Notes: generated by a model from the letters alone, not told the origin. Counted from the stretch's first letter, positions 53,887 through 62,441 are shown. The stretch is DNA of 64,000 bases from Nocardioides rotundus (GCF_019931675.1 NZ_CP082922.1:1317001-1381000), one strand, 5' to 3'. Translations and numbers: made by a program.

Positions 53887-54137
53887 TGGGTTCTGGCATG
53901 GGCTGGGGATGGATGTTCGGACCACTGGTCATGGTCGGGGTGGTGTTGTTGATCGTCCTCGCCGTGCGCGCCATCGGTGGAGGCGTGTCGCCTCGCTCCT
54001 CGGCCCCGGGAACGCCGACGGATGCGCCACCTGGTCCAGGCCGAGCCCGGGAGGTGCTCGATGAGCGCTACGCCCGCGGCGAACTGACTACCGAGGAGTA
54101 CCAAGAACGGCTACGCGCGCTGGGGGAAGGCCGGTAG
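53883..54137 (+). CDS. SHOCT-domain membrane protein
   Basis: The 84-residue protein has one helix (GWMFGPLVMVGVVLLIVLAV) and a C-terminal SHOCT domain, REVLDERYARGELTTEEYQE. Such small Met/Gly/Trp-start membrane SHOCT proteins are common just before multicopper oxidase and copper-resistance genes. It overlaps the multicopper oxidase start by one base (TAGTG). A second ATG at 53886 is an equally good start. Confidence 0.85.
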   Translation: MMGSGMGWGWMFGPLVMVGVVLLIVLAVRAIGGGVSPRSSAPGTPTDAPPGPGRAREVLDERYARGELTTEEYQERLRALGEGR

Positions 54138-55639
54138 TGCGGCCCATCACCCGCCGCCACGCCCTCCAGCTGGGCGGCCTCGGCGTCGCCAGCCTCGCGA
54201 TCGGAACCACAGGCTTGGTGTGGCAGCGCGGCTCACGCCTGGTCCCAGTGACGGGTTCGGACCTGACCGAGCCGGAAGCGCTCCGCAGCCGCGGCGGCCT
54301 CCTACAGGTGCGGCTGGAGGCAGCCCAGGGCCAGATCGCTGTGGCCGGCCGCGAGGCAACGGTGTACGGCTACAACGGGAGTCTGCCGGGGCCCACACTG
54401 CGACTGCGTCCGGGGGACCGGCTGCAGGCGCGGTTGGTCAACCGGCTCGACACGGCGACCAACCTGCATGTCCACGGACTGCATGTCTCCCCGCAGGGCA
54501 ACAGCGACAACGTCTTCATCAGCGTCGAGCCCGGCGAGTCCTTCGACTACAACTACCAGCTGCCCGAGGACCACCCGCCCGGGGTGTACTGGTACCACCC
54601 CCACCACCACGGCATGGTCGCCGACCAGGTCTTCCGAGGCCTCTACGGCGCAATCATCGTCGAGGACCCCGACCCCATCGCCGTCACCCGCGAACGTGTG
54701 CTCGTGATCTCCGACATCACCCTCGACAGGGACGGTCAGGTCGTGCAGCCGTCCACGATGAGCCGCATGGCGGGCAGGGAAGGCGACCTGGTCCTAGTCA
54801 ACGGACACGCGACGCCGAGACTGAGCGCCCGCCCGGGTGAGCGGGAACGCTGGCGCATCATCAACGCCTGTTCCGCCCGCTACCTGCGCCTGCGGCTGGA
54901 CGGTCAGGACTGCGAACTCCTCGGCATCGACTCCGGCCGATTTCCCGAGCCTCGACCGGTCGACGAGCTCGCGCTGGCCCCCGGCAACCGAGCTGACCTT
55001 CTCGTGTCAACCCGTGCCGGGTCAGCATCGTGGGAGACCGGGGCTGTCGACCGCGGTGGGATGGGCATGATGAGCTCCCTCGGCGACCTGTCCGGCGGTG
55101 TCGGGGCACTGGCGACACTCCGGGTGGAGGGCGACACCGCGCCCGCGTTGCCTGCGGTTCCGGTTCAACCGACGCCGGAGGACCTGCGCGCCGTCGAGCC
55201 CGCAAGGCGGCGACGGATCACCTTCGCCATGGGCATGGGCATGGGCATGGGCGGCGACATGAGCGGCGGCATGGGCATGGGCGGCGGTGGGGGAGAGGCT
55301 ATGGGGATGAGCTTCACCGTCGACGGCAAGGAGTTCGACGCCCAACGGATCGACCAGACCGTCCAGCAGGGCACGGTCGAGGAATGGACGCTCGTCAACG
55401 ACTCGCCGATGGATCACCCCATCCACCTCCACGTGTGGCCCATGCAGATCACCGCTGAGGCTGGTCAGCCCGTCCGAGGGGTGTTCCGGCAAGACGTAGT
55501 CAACGTGCCACCTCGCAGCGAGGTGACCGTGCGGGTGTCCTTCGACAACTACACCGGACGAACGGTCTACCACTGTCACATCCTCGACCACGAGGACAAC
55601 GGCATGATGGCGGTCGTGGAGTCTGTGCCGTCAGCGTGA
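54137..55639 (+). CDS. Tat-exported multicopper oxidase, CueO-like
   Basis: The 500-residue protein has a twin-arginine signal (PITRRHALQLGGLGVASLAI). The four copper-binding blocks are HVHGLHVSP (111-119), YWYHPHHHG (151-159), HPIHLHVWP (427-435) and YHCHILDHEDNGMM (478-491), with C480 and the axial M490. A Met/Gly-rich insert at 365-391 (MGMGMGMGGDMSGG) resembles the methionine-rich regions of CueO and other copper oxidases. It probably oxidises Cu(I) outside the membrane. The start is GTG 54137, coupled to the SHOCT gene. Confidence 0.92.
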   Translation: MRPITRRHALQLGGLGVASLAIGTTGLVWQRGSRLVPVTGSDLTEPEALRSRGGLLQVRLEAAQGQIAVAGREATVYGYNGSLPGPTLRLRPGDRLQARLVNRLDTATNLHVHGLHVSPQGNSDNVFISVEPGESFDYNYQLPEDHPPGVYWYHPHHHGMVADQVFRGLYGAIIVEDPDPIAVTRERVLVISDITLDRDGQVVQPSTMSRMAGREGDLVLVNGHATPRLSARPGERERWRIINACSARYLRLRLDGQDCELLGIDSGRFPEPRPVDELALAPGNRADLLVSTRAGSASWETGAVDRGGMGMMSSLGDLSGGVGALATLRVEGDTAPALPAVPVQPTPEDLRAVEPARRRRITFAMGMGMGMGGDMSGGMGMGGGGGEAMGMSFTVDGKEFDAQRIDQTVQQGTVEEWTLVNDSPMDHPIHLHVWPMQITAEAGQPVRGVFRQDVVNVPPRSEVTVRVSFDNYTGRTVYHCHILDHEDNGMMAVVESVPSA

Positions 55640-55896
55640 GCCGTGCCCGACGTCCTTGAGGTGCGGACGTCATTGAGGCGACACAACCCCTCAAAAGGAC
55701 CGGTTGCTAGTTCGCCATCGGCCAGCACTTCTCGCGATGAGGTCGGGTTGTCGGGTCGATCCCCGAGCGACGACGAGGGATTCATCACCTTTCGGTCAAC
55801 AGCTGTCGCCCCTCGGCCCGCCATGCTTCCATGCCCCCTGACAGCTCGGTGATGCGTGTGAAACCAAGTTCGCGAAGCGTAGACACGGCTTCGGTG

Positions 55897-57319
55897 GGTC
55901 AAGTCCCGGGTAGTGGTGTAGCGCTGCGTTCTCCTTCGTGGTGGCTCAGGCGGTCAGGGCGGGGAGGTTATCGGCTCCGATCTCGGGTTCGGTGGTGGGG
56001 ATGATGTTGACCCGGCAGCGGGCGAGGACCTCGAGTCCGAGGTAGCGGCGGCCTTCGGCCCATTCGTCGGTCTGCTCGGCCAGCACGGCTCCGACGAGTC
56101 GGATGATGGCGTCGCGGGTGGGGAAGATGCCCACGGAGTCGGTGCGGCGGCGGATCTCGCGGTTGAGGCGTTCGGCGGGGTTGTTGGACCAGATCTGGGT
56201 CCACACGTCCTTGGGGAAGCCGGTGAAGGCCAGGATGTCCGCGCGGGCGGTGTCGAGGTGGTCGTGGACCTCGGGGAGCTTGCCGTCGACGTAGTCCAGG
56301 AGCCGGTCGAACTGGGCATGGACCGCGGGCCGGTCGGGTTGGTCGTAGACCGAGTGCAGCATCGCCTTGACCGCGGGCCACATGGTCTTGGGCGTCACCG
56401 ACATCAGGTTCGCGGCGTAGTGGGTGCGGCAGCGCTGCCAGGAGGCTCCAGGCAGGTTCGCCGCGATCGCTTCGACCAGGCCGGCGTGGGCATCTGAGGT
56501 GACCAGACGGACCCCGGTCAGGCCGCGGGCGACGAGGTCGGCGAAGAACTCGTTCCAGACCGGGCCGGTCTCAGCGGTGGCCACGCGCATGCCGAGGACC
56601 TCGCGGTGTCCGTCGCCGTTGACACCGGTGGCGAGCAGCACCACCGCGTTGATCACCCGGCCGCCCTCGCGCAGCTTCATCGTCAACGCGTCGGCGGCCA
56701 CGAACGTGAACGGACCGGCGTCGTTGAGGGGTCGGTGCCGGAACTGCTCGACGTGCTCGTCGAGCTCGGCCGCCATCCGGGAGACCTGGGACTTGCTCAG
56801 CGAGTCGATGCCCAGGGTCTTGACCAGCTTGTCCATCCGCCGCGTGGACACGCCGGCGAGGTAGCAGTCGGCCACGACGGTGATCAGCGCGGCCTCGGAG
56901 CGCTTGCGGCGCTCGAGCAGCCACTCGGGGAAGTAGGTGCCCTTGCGGAGCTTGGGGATCGCGACGTCGATGGTGCCGACCCGGGTGTCTAGGTCGCGGT
57001 GGCGGTAGCCGTTGCGCTGCGTCGTCCGGCCGGGTGTGGGTCGGCCGTATTCGGCGCCGACCACCGCATCGGCATCGGCGCACAGCAGGGCGTTGATCAT
57101 CGTCTGCAGCAGATCGCGCATCAGATCGGGCGAGGCTTCGGCGAGTGCTTCGCCAAGCAGGCCGGCAGGGTCGACAATGTGGGGAGCGGTCATCGTGATG
57201 GTCCTCGAGGATTCGGTAGAAGGTTGACTCGAAGGATCACGCGGTGGCCGCGCCCGCGCCGACGTACACGCCGGCGACGATCTCGGCGACCGCGCTACAC
57301 CACTATCGGGGACTCAACT
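55897..57319 (-). mobile_element. IS256-family element (1423 bp)
   Basis: The terminal inverted repeats read GGTCAAGTCCCGGGTAGTGG on one end and AGTTGAGTCCCCGATAGTGG on the other, continuing TGTAGCG. An 8-bp target duplication CTTCGGTG is at 55889-55896 and 57320-57327. The transposase is intact. The element interrupts the rhodanese lipoprotein gene. Confidence 0.93.
55946..57193 (-). CDS. IS256-family transposase
   Basis: The 415-residue DDE transposase has [60 protein letters not shown] (first Asp), [20 protein letters not shown] (second Asp), [13 protein letters not shown] and [20 protein letters not shown] (Glu in the NPAERLN motif). It is complete, with a start at 57193. Confidence 0.93.
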   Translation of the reverse strand: MTAPHIVDPAGLLGEALAEASPDLMRDLLQTMINALLCADADAVVGAEYGRPTPGRTTQRNGYRHRDLDTRVGTIDVAIPKLRKGTYFPEWLLERRKRSEAALITVVADCYLAGVSTRRMDKLVKTLGIDSLSKSQVSRMAAELDEHVEQFRHRPLNDAGPFTFVAADALTMKLREGGRVINAVVLLATGVNGDGHREVLGMRVATAETGPVWNEFFADLVARGLTGVRLVTSDAHAGLVEAIAANLPGASWQRCRTHYAANLMSVTPKTMWPAVKAMLHSVYDQPDRPAVHAQFDRLLDYVDGKLPEVHDHLDTARADILAFTGFPKDVWTQIWSNNPAERLNREIRRRTDSVGIFPTRDAIIRLVGAVLAEQTDEWAEGRRYLGLEVLARCRVNIIPTTEPEIGADNLPALTA

Positions 57320-57728
57320 CTTCGGTGCTCATCCGCCCGGTGCGGCAGTAAACAGCCACCATCATGGAACGGTCGGGCAACTCCCCAGCGCGTCGCTCAA
57401 GCTGATCGTAGGGAATCGTCGCATCGGTCCCGGGAATGCTCCCTTCATCAGGCGTATGCACGTTGAGCACGAAAGTCGATGTTCTCTCCGCCAGCAACGC
57501 AAAATCCGTAGGCCCAACGCTCCGGTAATCCACCTCCCGCGAGGTCGACGAGGTAGACGCGTCCCCACCCCCGCATCCAGCCACAACCATGGCCGTAAAC
57601 ACGCCACCCAGCGCGGCACGGCGGGTCATCATCTCCGATGAGCGCTTGCGTGGTTGCAGACTGGAAGCCACGTCGCGATCACACTCGGCGAGTTCGAGCT
57701 CTACGCGAGAAGTGACTACAGGTCGTAA

Positions 57729-57763
57729 TACTGACTGACTGACCCATGCTGACCTGCGCAAAC
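57729..57763 (+). repeat. Right copy of the 35-bp direct repeat
   Basis: These 35 bases are identical to 45774-45808, in the same orientation, 96 bases beyond the rhodanese lipoprotein start. As with the left copy, TTTGTA...TTTGTAACAG follows, now diverged. The two copies enclose 11.9 kb. Confidence 0.75.
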
Positions 57764-58093
57764 TCCGATTCGTTCAGGCGATTTGTATCCCGTTTGTAAC
57801 AGCCGAGCGATTGTCGGCCCTTCAGAGGCAACTACGAAGACGTCCTCGTCCTCAAACTACCGCCTCGGTGCCGTTGGGCGCGTTGGGGACGTCGCGGGTG
57901 CCTCGGCGAGGCGGGGCCGAGCCGCGATGACGTTAACGGGCTCTTCACAGTTGAGGGTGTAGCGGACGACGCGGCCGGGGTCGGCGCGTCGGTGCCGGGA
58001 TAGAGGTCGAGGTCTTTCGAAGATGGCGGTTCCTACGCCAGCCACCCGAAAGACCTCGACGTTGTGGTTCCCCCCGAATCGTGGAGGGCTTCC

Positions 58094-59065
58094 TTATGCG
58101 GCTTCCCGGTCGGGGGCCGCGGTGTTCTCGTAGCTGACCGGGCTCATCATGCCTGCCGAGCTGTGCCGGCGTTCGTGGTTGTAGAACCCGTAGCACCAGT
58201 CCAGCACGACAGCCTGGGCCTGGCGGGTGTGCTCGAACTCGTGGCGTGAGAGAACCTCCCACTCCAGGCTGCTGAAGAACGCCTCAGCGGCGGCGTTGTC
58301 GAAGCACGACCCGACCCGGCCCATCGACTGCCGGATGCCCATGTCGCGGCACAGCTTGGTGAACGAGGTCGCGGTGTAGGTCGAGCCCCGGTCGGTGTGG
58401 AAGATGACCCGCTTGGTCTCCTCGGTGCGCCAACCCGGCTGGTTGACCGCATCGACGCCACCGCGAGCCGCCACGGCCATCTTGATCGCCGCGCACGCCA
58501 GCTCGGCGTCGGGGTGCAGGCTGGTCGCGGCGCCGAGCAGACGACGCGAGTACAGGTCGATCACGGTGGCCAGGTACAGCTTCCCGCTGGCCGTGGGGAT
58601 CTCAGTCATGTCGCCAACCCAGCGGGCGTTAGGCCGCTGCGCGGTGAAGTCACGGCGCAGCAGGTCGGCGAACTTCGGTGCGGTCTTGTCCTGGCGTGTC
58701 AGACCGTTCCTCCGCTTGATCCGCCGGGCGACCAGCCCCTGGCGGCGCATCGAGTCCGCGACGGTCTTCTCGCTGACCTCCCACCCATCATCGAGCAGGT
58801 CAGCGTGCAACCGCGGGGAGCCGTGCAGGCCCCGCTTCTTGGTGAACATCACCTTCACGGCCCGGTCGATGGTGTAGCGGCGACGGTCCATAGCGGTGAA
58901 CAGGCCGCTCGAGGCGCCCGGGCCGAGCGACCGGTCGCGCCACTTGTAGAACCACGCCAGGGACACCCCCAGCAGCAGGCAGGTCATCGTGTGCGGCACC
59001 CGGTAGATCGTCCTCTGGTCGGCGATGAAGCGTGCCACGCTCACTTCGTCGCCTCCTTCACCCAC
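58094..59065 (-). CDS. IS3-family transposase OrfB (copy 2, intact)
   Basis: The 323-residue DDE integrase-fold protein has HTH_21-type HGSPRLHADLLDDGWEVSEK, then VGDMTEIPTASGKLYLATVI (first Asp), VIFHTDRGSTYTATSFTKLC (second Asp) and FDNAAAEAFFSSLEWEV (Glu). It overlaps orfA by 25 bases in another frame, so it would be made as an OrfAB fusion by -1 frameshifting. Unlike copy 1 it has the full GTCGCCCGGCGG sequence. Confidence 0.92.
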   Translation of the reverse strand: MGEGGDEVSVARFIADQRTIYRVPHTMTCLLLGVSLAWFYKWRDRSLGPGASSGLFTAMDRRRYTIDRAVKVMFTKKRGLHGSPRLHADLLDDGWEVSEKTVADSMRRQGLVARRIKRRNGLTRQDKTAPKFADLLRRDFTAQRPNARWVGDMTEIPTASGKLYLATVIDLYSRRLLGAATSLHPDAELACAAIKMAVAARGGVDAVNQPGWRTEETKRVIFHTDRGSTYTATSFTKLCRDMGIRQSMGRVGSCFDNAAAEAFFSSLEWEVLSRHEFEHTRQAQAVVLDWCYGFYNHERRHSSAGMMSPVSYENTAAPDREAA

Positions 59066-59343
59066 AGGACCACGGATCGCTTGAGGACATCACGCTCCAT
59101 CCGGAGCTCGGCGTTCTCAGCACGCAGCCGCTTGAGCTCCTCGTGGTCGTCCTTCGACATTCCGTCGCGGCCCTCGCGTGCTTCCCGGGCCTGCTTGACC
59201 CAGTTGCCCAACGTGCCCTCGACCACGCCGAGGTTGCGCGCGACCTGAGCGATCGGCTTCCCGGTCTCTTCGACGATCCGGACAGCTCCCTCACGGAACT
59301 CCCGGTCGTACTTCTTCCGCTTCTGTGGCATCTCGATCCTCAT
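59041..59343 (-). CDS. IS3-family transposase OrfA (copy 2)
   Basis: The 100 residues are identical to OrfA of copy 1, with the helix-turn-helix IAQVARNLGVVEGTLGNWVK and the leucine-rich coiled coil ELKRLRAENAELRMERDVLK. It is intact and lies upstream of an intact OrfB, so this copy could supply transposase for both. Confidence 0.92.
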   Translation of the reverse strand: MRIEMPQKRKKYDREFREGAVRIVEETGKPIAQVARNLGVVEGTLGNWVKQAREAREGRDGMSKDDHEELKRLRAENAELRMERDVLKRSVVLWVKEATK

Positions 59344-59376
59344 TGTCGATGCCTCTACGGTCCGGGGGGAACCTCA

Positions 59377-60447
59377 GGTCGGTGATCAGCTTCTCCATGA
59401 GCTCGCGGCCACGTTGCCGGTCCTCGTGGCGATAGGCGGCGATCATGCGCTGGTAGACACCCCAGGTCGCCTCGACCTCGACGTGAGCGTCATCAACGAA
59501 CAGCGCGCGTAGCCTGTCGCTCTGCTTGTCGGTGAGCAGGTCCGCGCCGGTGTGCAGCGTGCGCCGCGACTTGTAGAGCGGGTCGTCTCTGAACCCACGG
59601 TGCCCGTGGATCGCGAGTTGGACCCGGCGCCGGCACCTGTCGAGGGCGTCACCGGCCAGGCGCACGACGTGGAAGGGATCCATCACCGTGACCGCGTCCG
59701 GGATCTCCTCTGCAGCGGCGGTCTTGAACCCGGTGAAGCCGTCCATCGCGACCACCTCGACCGCGTCACGGAAGGCGTCGTCGCGGTCGGCGAGCCAGGT
59801 CTTGAACGCCGCCTTCGACCGGCCCTCGACCATGTCCAGCAGCCTTGCTGGGCCGGCGCCATCGCGGACCGGGGTGAGGTCGATGATCACGGTGACGTAC
59901 TTGTCGCCACGCCTGGTGTGGCGCCAGACGTGCTCACGACGCCAATGACCTTCACGCCCTCAAACCGCGTGGGGTCGTTGATCAGCAGCCGCTTGCCTTC
60001 AGCCAGGACCGCGTTGTTGGCGGTGTCCCACGCGACCCCGAGTCCCTCGGCGACACGGGCGACGGTGAGGTGTGCGACCACGATCCCTTCCAGCGCCCAC
60101 CGCAGCCCGGTGCGCGAGAGCTTCGCGCGTGGCTCCGCCGCGGCGCTGGTGTCTTGACGCCACACGTGTCCGCAGTCGGCACAGCGGTAGCGGCGCACTA
60201 CAACTTCCAGCACGGTCGGTCGCCAGCCCAGCGGCTCGTGGGCCAACCGCCGGATCACGGTGTCACGAGCAGCGCCTTCGCTGCCGCACCGTCGGCACCA
60301 CTGATCTGGTTCCACCACGCGGCACGCGAGGACCGCACAATCCGGTTCAAGTCGCTGTCCGGTCACGCTCAGACCGAGGCCGTCGAGTCGAGCGAAGGCG
60401 GTCAGGTCAGGGCGGCCGAAGCCGGCCGGCGGGGTAGCGTCGGACAC
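59377..60447 (-). pseudogene. ISL3-family transposase, frameshifted and truncated
   Basis: The first frame (from ATG 60447) encodes a zinc-binding N-terminus (WCRRCGSEGAARDTVIRRLA, RYRCADCGHVWRQDTS) and LLINDPTRFEGVKVIGV. A missing base near 59941 shifts the frame. The second frame then gives YVTVIIDLTPVRDGAGPARL, VEVVAMDGFTGFKTAAAEEI, TVMDPFHVVRLAGDALDRCR and MIAAYRHEDRQRGRELMEKL. IS3 copy 2 then cuts it, and the last roughly 75 residues expected of the family are gone. The element is dead. Confidence 0.85.
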
Positions 60448-60719
60448 GTCGAGGTCTTTCGGATGGATGGCGTAGGAACCTCCGTCGTCGGGAGACCTCG
60501 ACGTCTATCTGCGGACTGACGCGCCCGGCCGACCTACACCCTCATCTGAGAAGCCCCCTGAAACGTCTTCGACGACGACGGGACCGGCGAGGAGGAGCGC
60601 GCGGTGAGCTAAAGGAATGGAGCTTGCTCGGCTTCGACGCCGCCGCAAGCTCCGGTGAAACGGTCGGTACTGGTCGGTCGTCGTCGGTCACCACCGGATG
60701 GCGGCGTCCCCCACGCTCG

Positions 60720-60851
60720 GCGTTTGCGCAGGTCAGCGGCTCGTTCGCCCAGTGGGCGCATCAAGCGATAGACGCAAAGCCGACGTGATTAGGTCGTCGG
60801 TTCGATTCCGACAGGCAGCTCCGGCGAACAGCCCCTGACCTGCGCAAACGC
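60720..60851. repeat. 17-bp inverted repeat around a tRNA fragment
   Basis: GCGTTTGCGCAGGTCAG at 60720-60736 is the exact complement of 60835-60851. The right arm lies in the tRNA terminator hairpin. The left arm is an inverted copy on the other side of the fragment. Both contain the 15-base CTGACCTGCGCAAAC core also found at the ends of the sulfur module. The gap 60555-60719 holds nothing else I can name. Confidence 0.65.
60785..60822 (+). pseudogene. 3' half of a tRNA gene (Thr-like), attachment-site remnant
   Basis: A perfect T arm (GTCGG TTCGATT CCGAC, 60796-60812) is followed by the acceptor 3' strand AGGCAGC and TCC. It is preceded by GTGATTAGGTC, which resembles the anticodon-stem and variable region of a threonine tRNA. 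No matching 5' acceptor (GCTGCCT) or D arm lies upstream, so only the 3' half is present. Such half tRNAs are what integrative elements leave at one attachment end. Confidence 0.65.
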
Positions 60852-60861
60852 AGGGCAGGGG
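60832..60861 (+). terminator. Terminator hairpin after the tRNA fragment
   Basis: CCCCTGACCTGCG (60832-60844) pairs with CGCAGGGCAGGGG (60849-60861) across a CAAA loop, with one mismatch. Its position 10 bases after the tRNA 3' end is normal for a tRNA terminator. The next 218 bases to 61079 hold no gene I can support. Confidence 0.7.
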
Positions 60862-61079
60862 CGGTTCGGTTCTGGTGGTCGCGCGATGCGCTGGCCTCAC
60901 GGCTCTGCCCGACACCGACGTCGCTCTCCTCTGCGACGGACCCCTCGCCGGCTGAGCGCTCGCGGCCGGCATCCTGTCCGTGTGCCGATAGGCCTCGCAC
61001 CGCTCGGCAACGCAGCGTGGCGTTGCGTCGCGACCTGGCGACGGCTCGGCGGGGCGCGATCGTCTCGTGCGTTGGCGGA

Positions 61080-61391
61080 CTACGGGAGCTTGGACGCGAG
61101 GACGTCGGCCGCCAGGATCTCGGGTGCTGCGCCGAGGAGGTGCTGGTTGGCCATCAGGGCTGCGACGATGGCGCCGTTGGCGTGGGCGTCGCGAGCGGCC
61201 TCGTCGGGGAATGCATCGAAGATCCAGAAGGTGTCGGCGTGGGTCCTAGCCGCGAACCAGACAATCGTTCCTACCTCTTCGTTGGCGAGCGCGACAGCGC
61301 CGGCGAGCAGATCGGCGAGCGCGTCGTGCTGTCCATCGGCCGCGACGATCTTGGCGACGAAGGCATACGGAAGTGATGCGGGTGTGGACAT
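61080..61391 (-). CDS. Antibiotic biosynthesis monooxygenase-type (YgiN-like) protein
   Basis: The 103-residue ferredoxin-like-fold protein contains PYAFVAKIVAADGQHDALAD, EEVGTIVWFAARTHADTFWI and FDAFPDEAARDAHANGAI, the ABM/YgiN signature of a putative quinol monooxygenase. Such enzymes oxidise small quinols or aromatic compounds without a cofactor. The gene is divergent from a GlxA/AraC regulator 108 bases away, which probably controls it. Confidence 0.85.
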   Translation of the reverse strand: MSTPASLPYAFVAKIVAADGQHDALADLLAGAVALANEEVGTIVWFAARTHADTFWIFDAFPDEAARDAHANGAIVAALMANQHLLGAAPEILAADVLASKLP

Positions 61392-61499
61392 GAGGGGTTC
61401 TCCTAGGTGTCGAGGTTTCTTGGTGAAGCGAGTTCAGCGTATGACGAGCAAGGGCATGTGAGAAGTGGCGTATACGGCAGTATTGCTATTGTTCGCGCC

Positions 61500-62441
61500 A
61501 TGCGTATCGGACTGATCGCGATCGACGGCTGCTTCGGTTCGGCTGTCGCGTCGATCATCGACATCATGCGGGTGGCCGACGGAGCCCGCAGCGATGTCGA
61601 CCCGCGGATCGACCCGATCGAACTCGCCATCCTCGGACCGAAACGGAGAGTGACCACGACGGCATCGATGACCCTGTCGGTGGACCACCCGCTGTCGGAG
61701 TCCGCAGAGTTCGACGTGGTCGTCGTCCCTGCGCTTGGAACCCTCACGGCCGCCGCTACCAACGACGCCCTCCAGAGCCGAGATGCTCGTTCGGTCATCG
61801 CCTCGCTCGGGCGCCTCGACGACGCGACCACCCGGATCGCCGCGGCGTGCACCGGCGTGTTCGCTGTCGCCGAGACCGGACGGATGCATCATCGGCGGGC
61901 GACGACCAGCTGGTTCCTGGGGCCCGAGTTCCTGAAGCGCTATCCGACCGTCGCACTCGATCTCGACACCATGGTCGTGGTCGACGGAAACCTCGTCACC
62001 GCCGGCGCCGCCTTCGCCCACATCGACCTCGCGCTCTCACTCGTGCGATCGATCAGCCCCGACCTGGCCCAACATGTCGCCAAGCTCCTCATCATCGACG
62101 AGCGCCCGTCGCAGGCGGCCTTCGTCGCCTACGAACATCTCCGGCACGAGGACCCGATCGTCGTCGAGTTCGAACGCTTCGTGCGCGCCCGCCTGGACGA
62201 ACCGTTCAACGTCGCCTTCGTCGCGCAGTCGCTCGGCACCAGCCGGCGCACCCTCGAACGACGAGTCCGTGCGGCGCTCAACCTCACTCCGCTCGGCTTC
62301 GTCCAACGGCTTCGCATCGAACGAGCTCGGCACCTCTCAGCAACCACGGACCTCACCTCCGCCGAGATCGCGCTACGGGTCGGCTACGCGAACGCCGAGA
62401 CTCTGCGCTCCCTCCTGCGCAGGGAGCGACGCCGTTCCTGA
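61500..62441 (+). CDS. GlxA-family AraC-type regulator
   Basis: The 313-residue protein has a DJ-1/PfpI-like N-terminal domain (RIGLIAIDGCFGSAVASIID, FDVVVVPALGTLTAAATND, IAAACTGVFAVAETGRMHHR). C-terminal AraC helix-turn-helices follow: FNVAFVAQSLGTSRRTLERR and TSAEIALRVGYANAETLRSL. The ATG at 61500 begins the domain. An in-frame start at 61407 is less likely because it adds a non-family lead. It probably activates the divergent monooxygenase-like gene in response to an aromatic or reactive electrophile. Confidence 0.85.
   Translation: MRIGLIAIDGCFGSAVASIIDIMRVADGARSDVDPRIDPIELAILGPKRRVTTTASMTLSVDHPLSESAEFDVVVVPALGTLTAAATNDALQSRDARSVIASLGRLDDATTRIAAACTGVFAVAETGRMHHRRATTSWFLGPEFLKRYPTVALDLDTMVVVDGNLVTAGAAFAHIDLALSLVRSISPDLAQHVAKLLIIDERPSQAAFVAYEHLRHEDPIVVEFERFVRARLDEPFNVAFVAQSLGTSRRTLERRVRAALNLTPLGFVQRLRIERARHLSATTDLTSAEIALRVGYANAETLRSLLRRERRRS

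Larger units (their letters stand above)
55785..57632 (-). pseudogene. Rhodanese lipoprotein gene interrupted by IS256
   Basis: From ATG 57632, TRRAALGGVFTAMVVAGCGG is a lipoprotein signal (VVAGC), followed by a rhodanese domain: FALLAERTSTFVLNVHTPDE and MVAVYCRTGRMSTE with the active loop CRTGRM. IS256 splits it there. The other end at 55785-55888 encodes AVSTLRELGFTRITELSGGM and EAWRAEGRQLLTER. Removing the element and one duplication gives a continuous 138-residue frame, so the insertion is the only damage. The intact protein would have been an outer-face rhodanese of the sulfur module. Confidence 0.85.
58063..59376 (-). mobile_element. IS3-family element, copy 2 (1314 bp)
   Basis: It is nearly identical to copy 1 but inverted, with the same TG...CA tips (TGTGGTTCCCCCC at 58063, complement TGAGGTTCCCCCC ending at 59376). 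orfA and orfB are both open. The bases outside, GACGT and GGTCG, do not match, so the usual 4-bp duplication is absent. This agrees with a deletion beside the element. Confidence 0.9.
57938..60554 (-). mobile_element. ISL3-family remnant carrying IS3 copy 2
   Basis: The left tip GGGCTCTTCACAGTTGAGGG and the right tip, read on the other strand GGGGCTTCTCAGATGAGGG, are terminal repeats. They continue into imperfect inverted repeats of more than 100 bases, with GTCGAGGTCTTTCG / CGAAAGACCTCGAC hairpins near both ends. The transposase is frameshifted, and its C-terminal part is missing beside IS3 copy 2. No target duplication is recognisable. Confidence 0.75.

Noticed and set aside
29335..59380. 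A classical composite transposon made by the two IS3 copies
   Set aside because: Copy 1 has its own GTCC duplication on both sides, and the outer flanks of the pair do not match each other.
60733..60972. Leftward reading frame containing CRNRTDDLITSALRLS
   Set aside because: This is the known artefact of translating the opposite strand of a tRNA 3' end.
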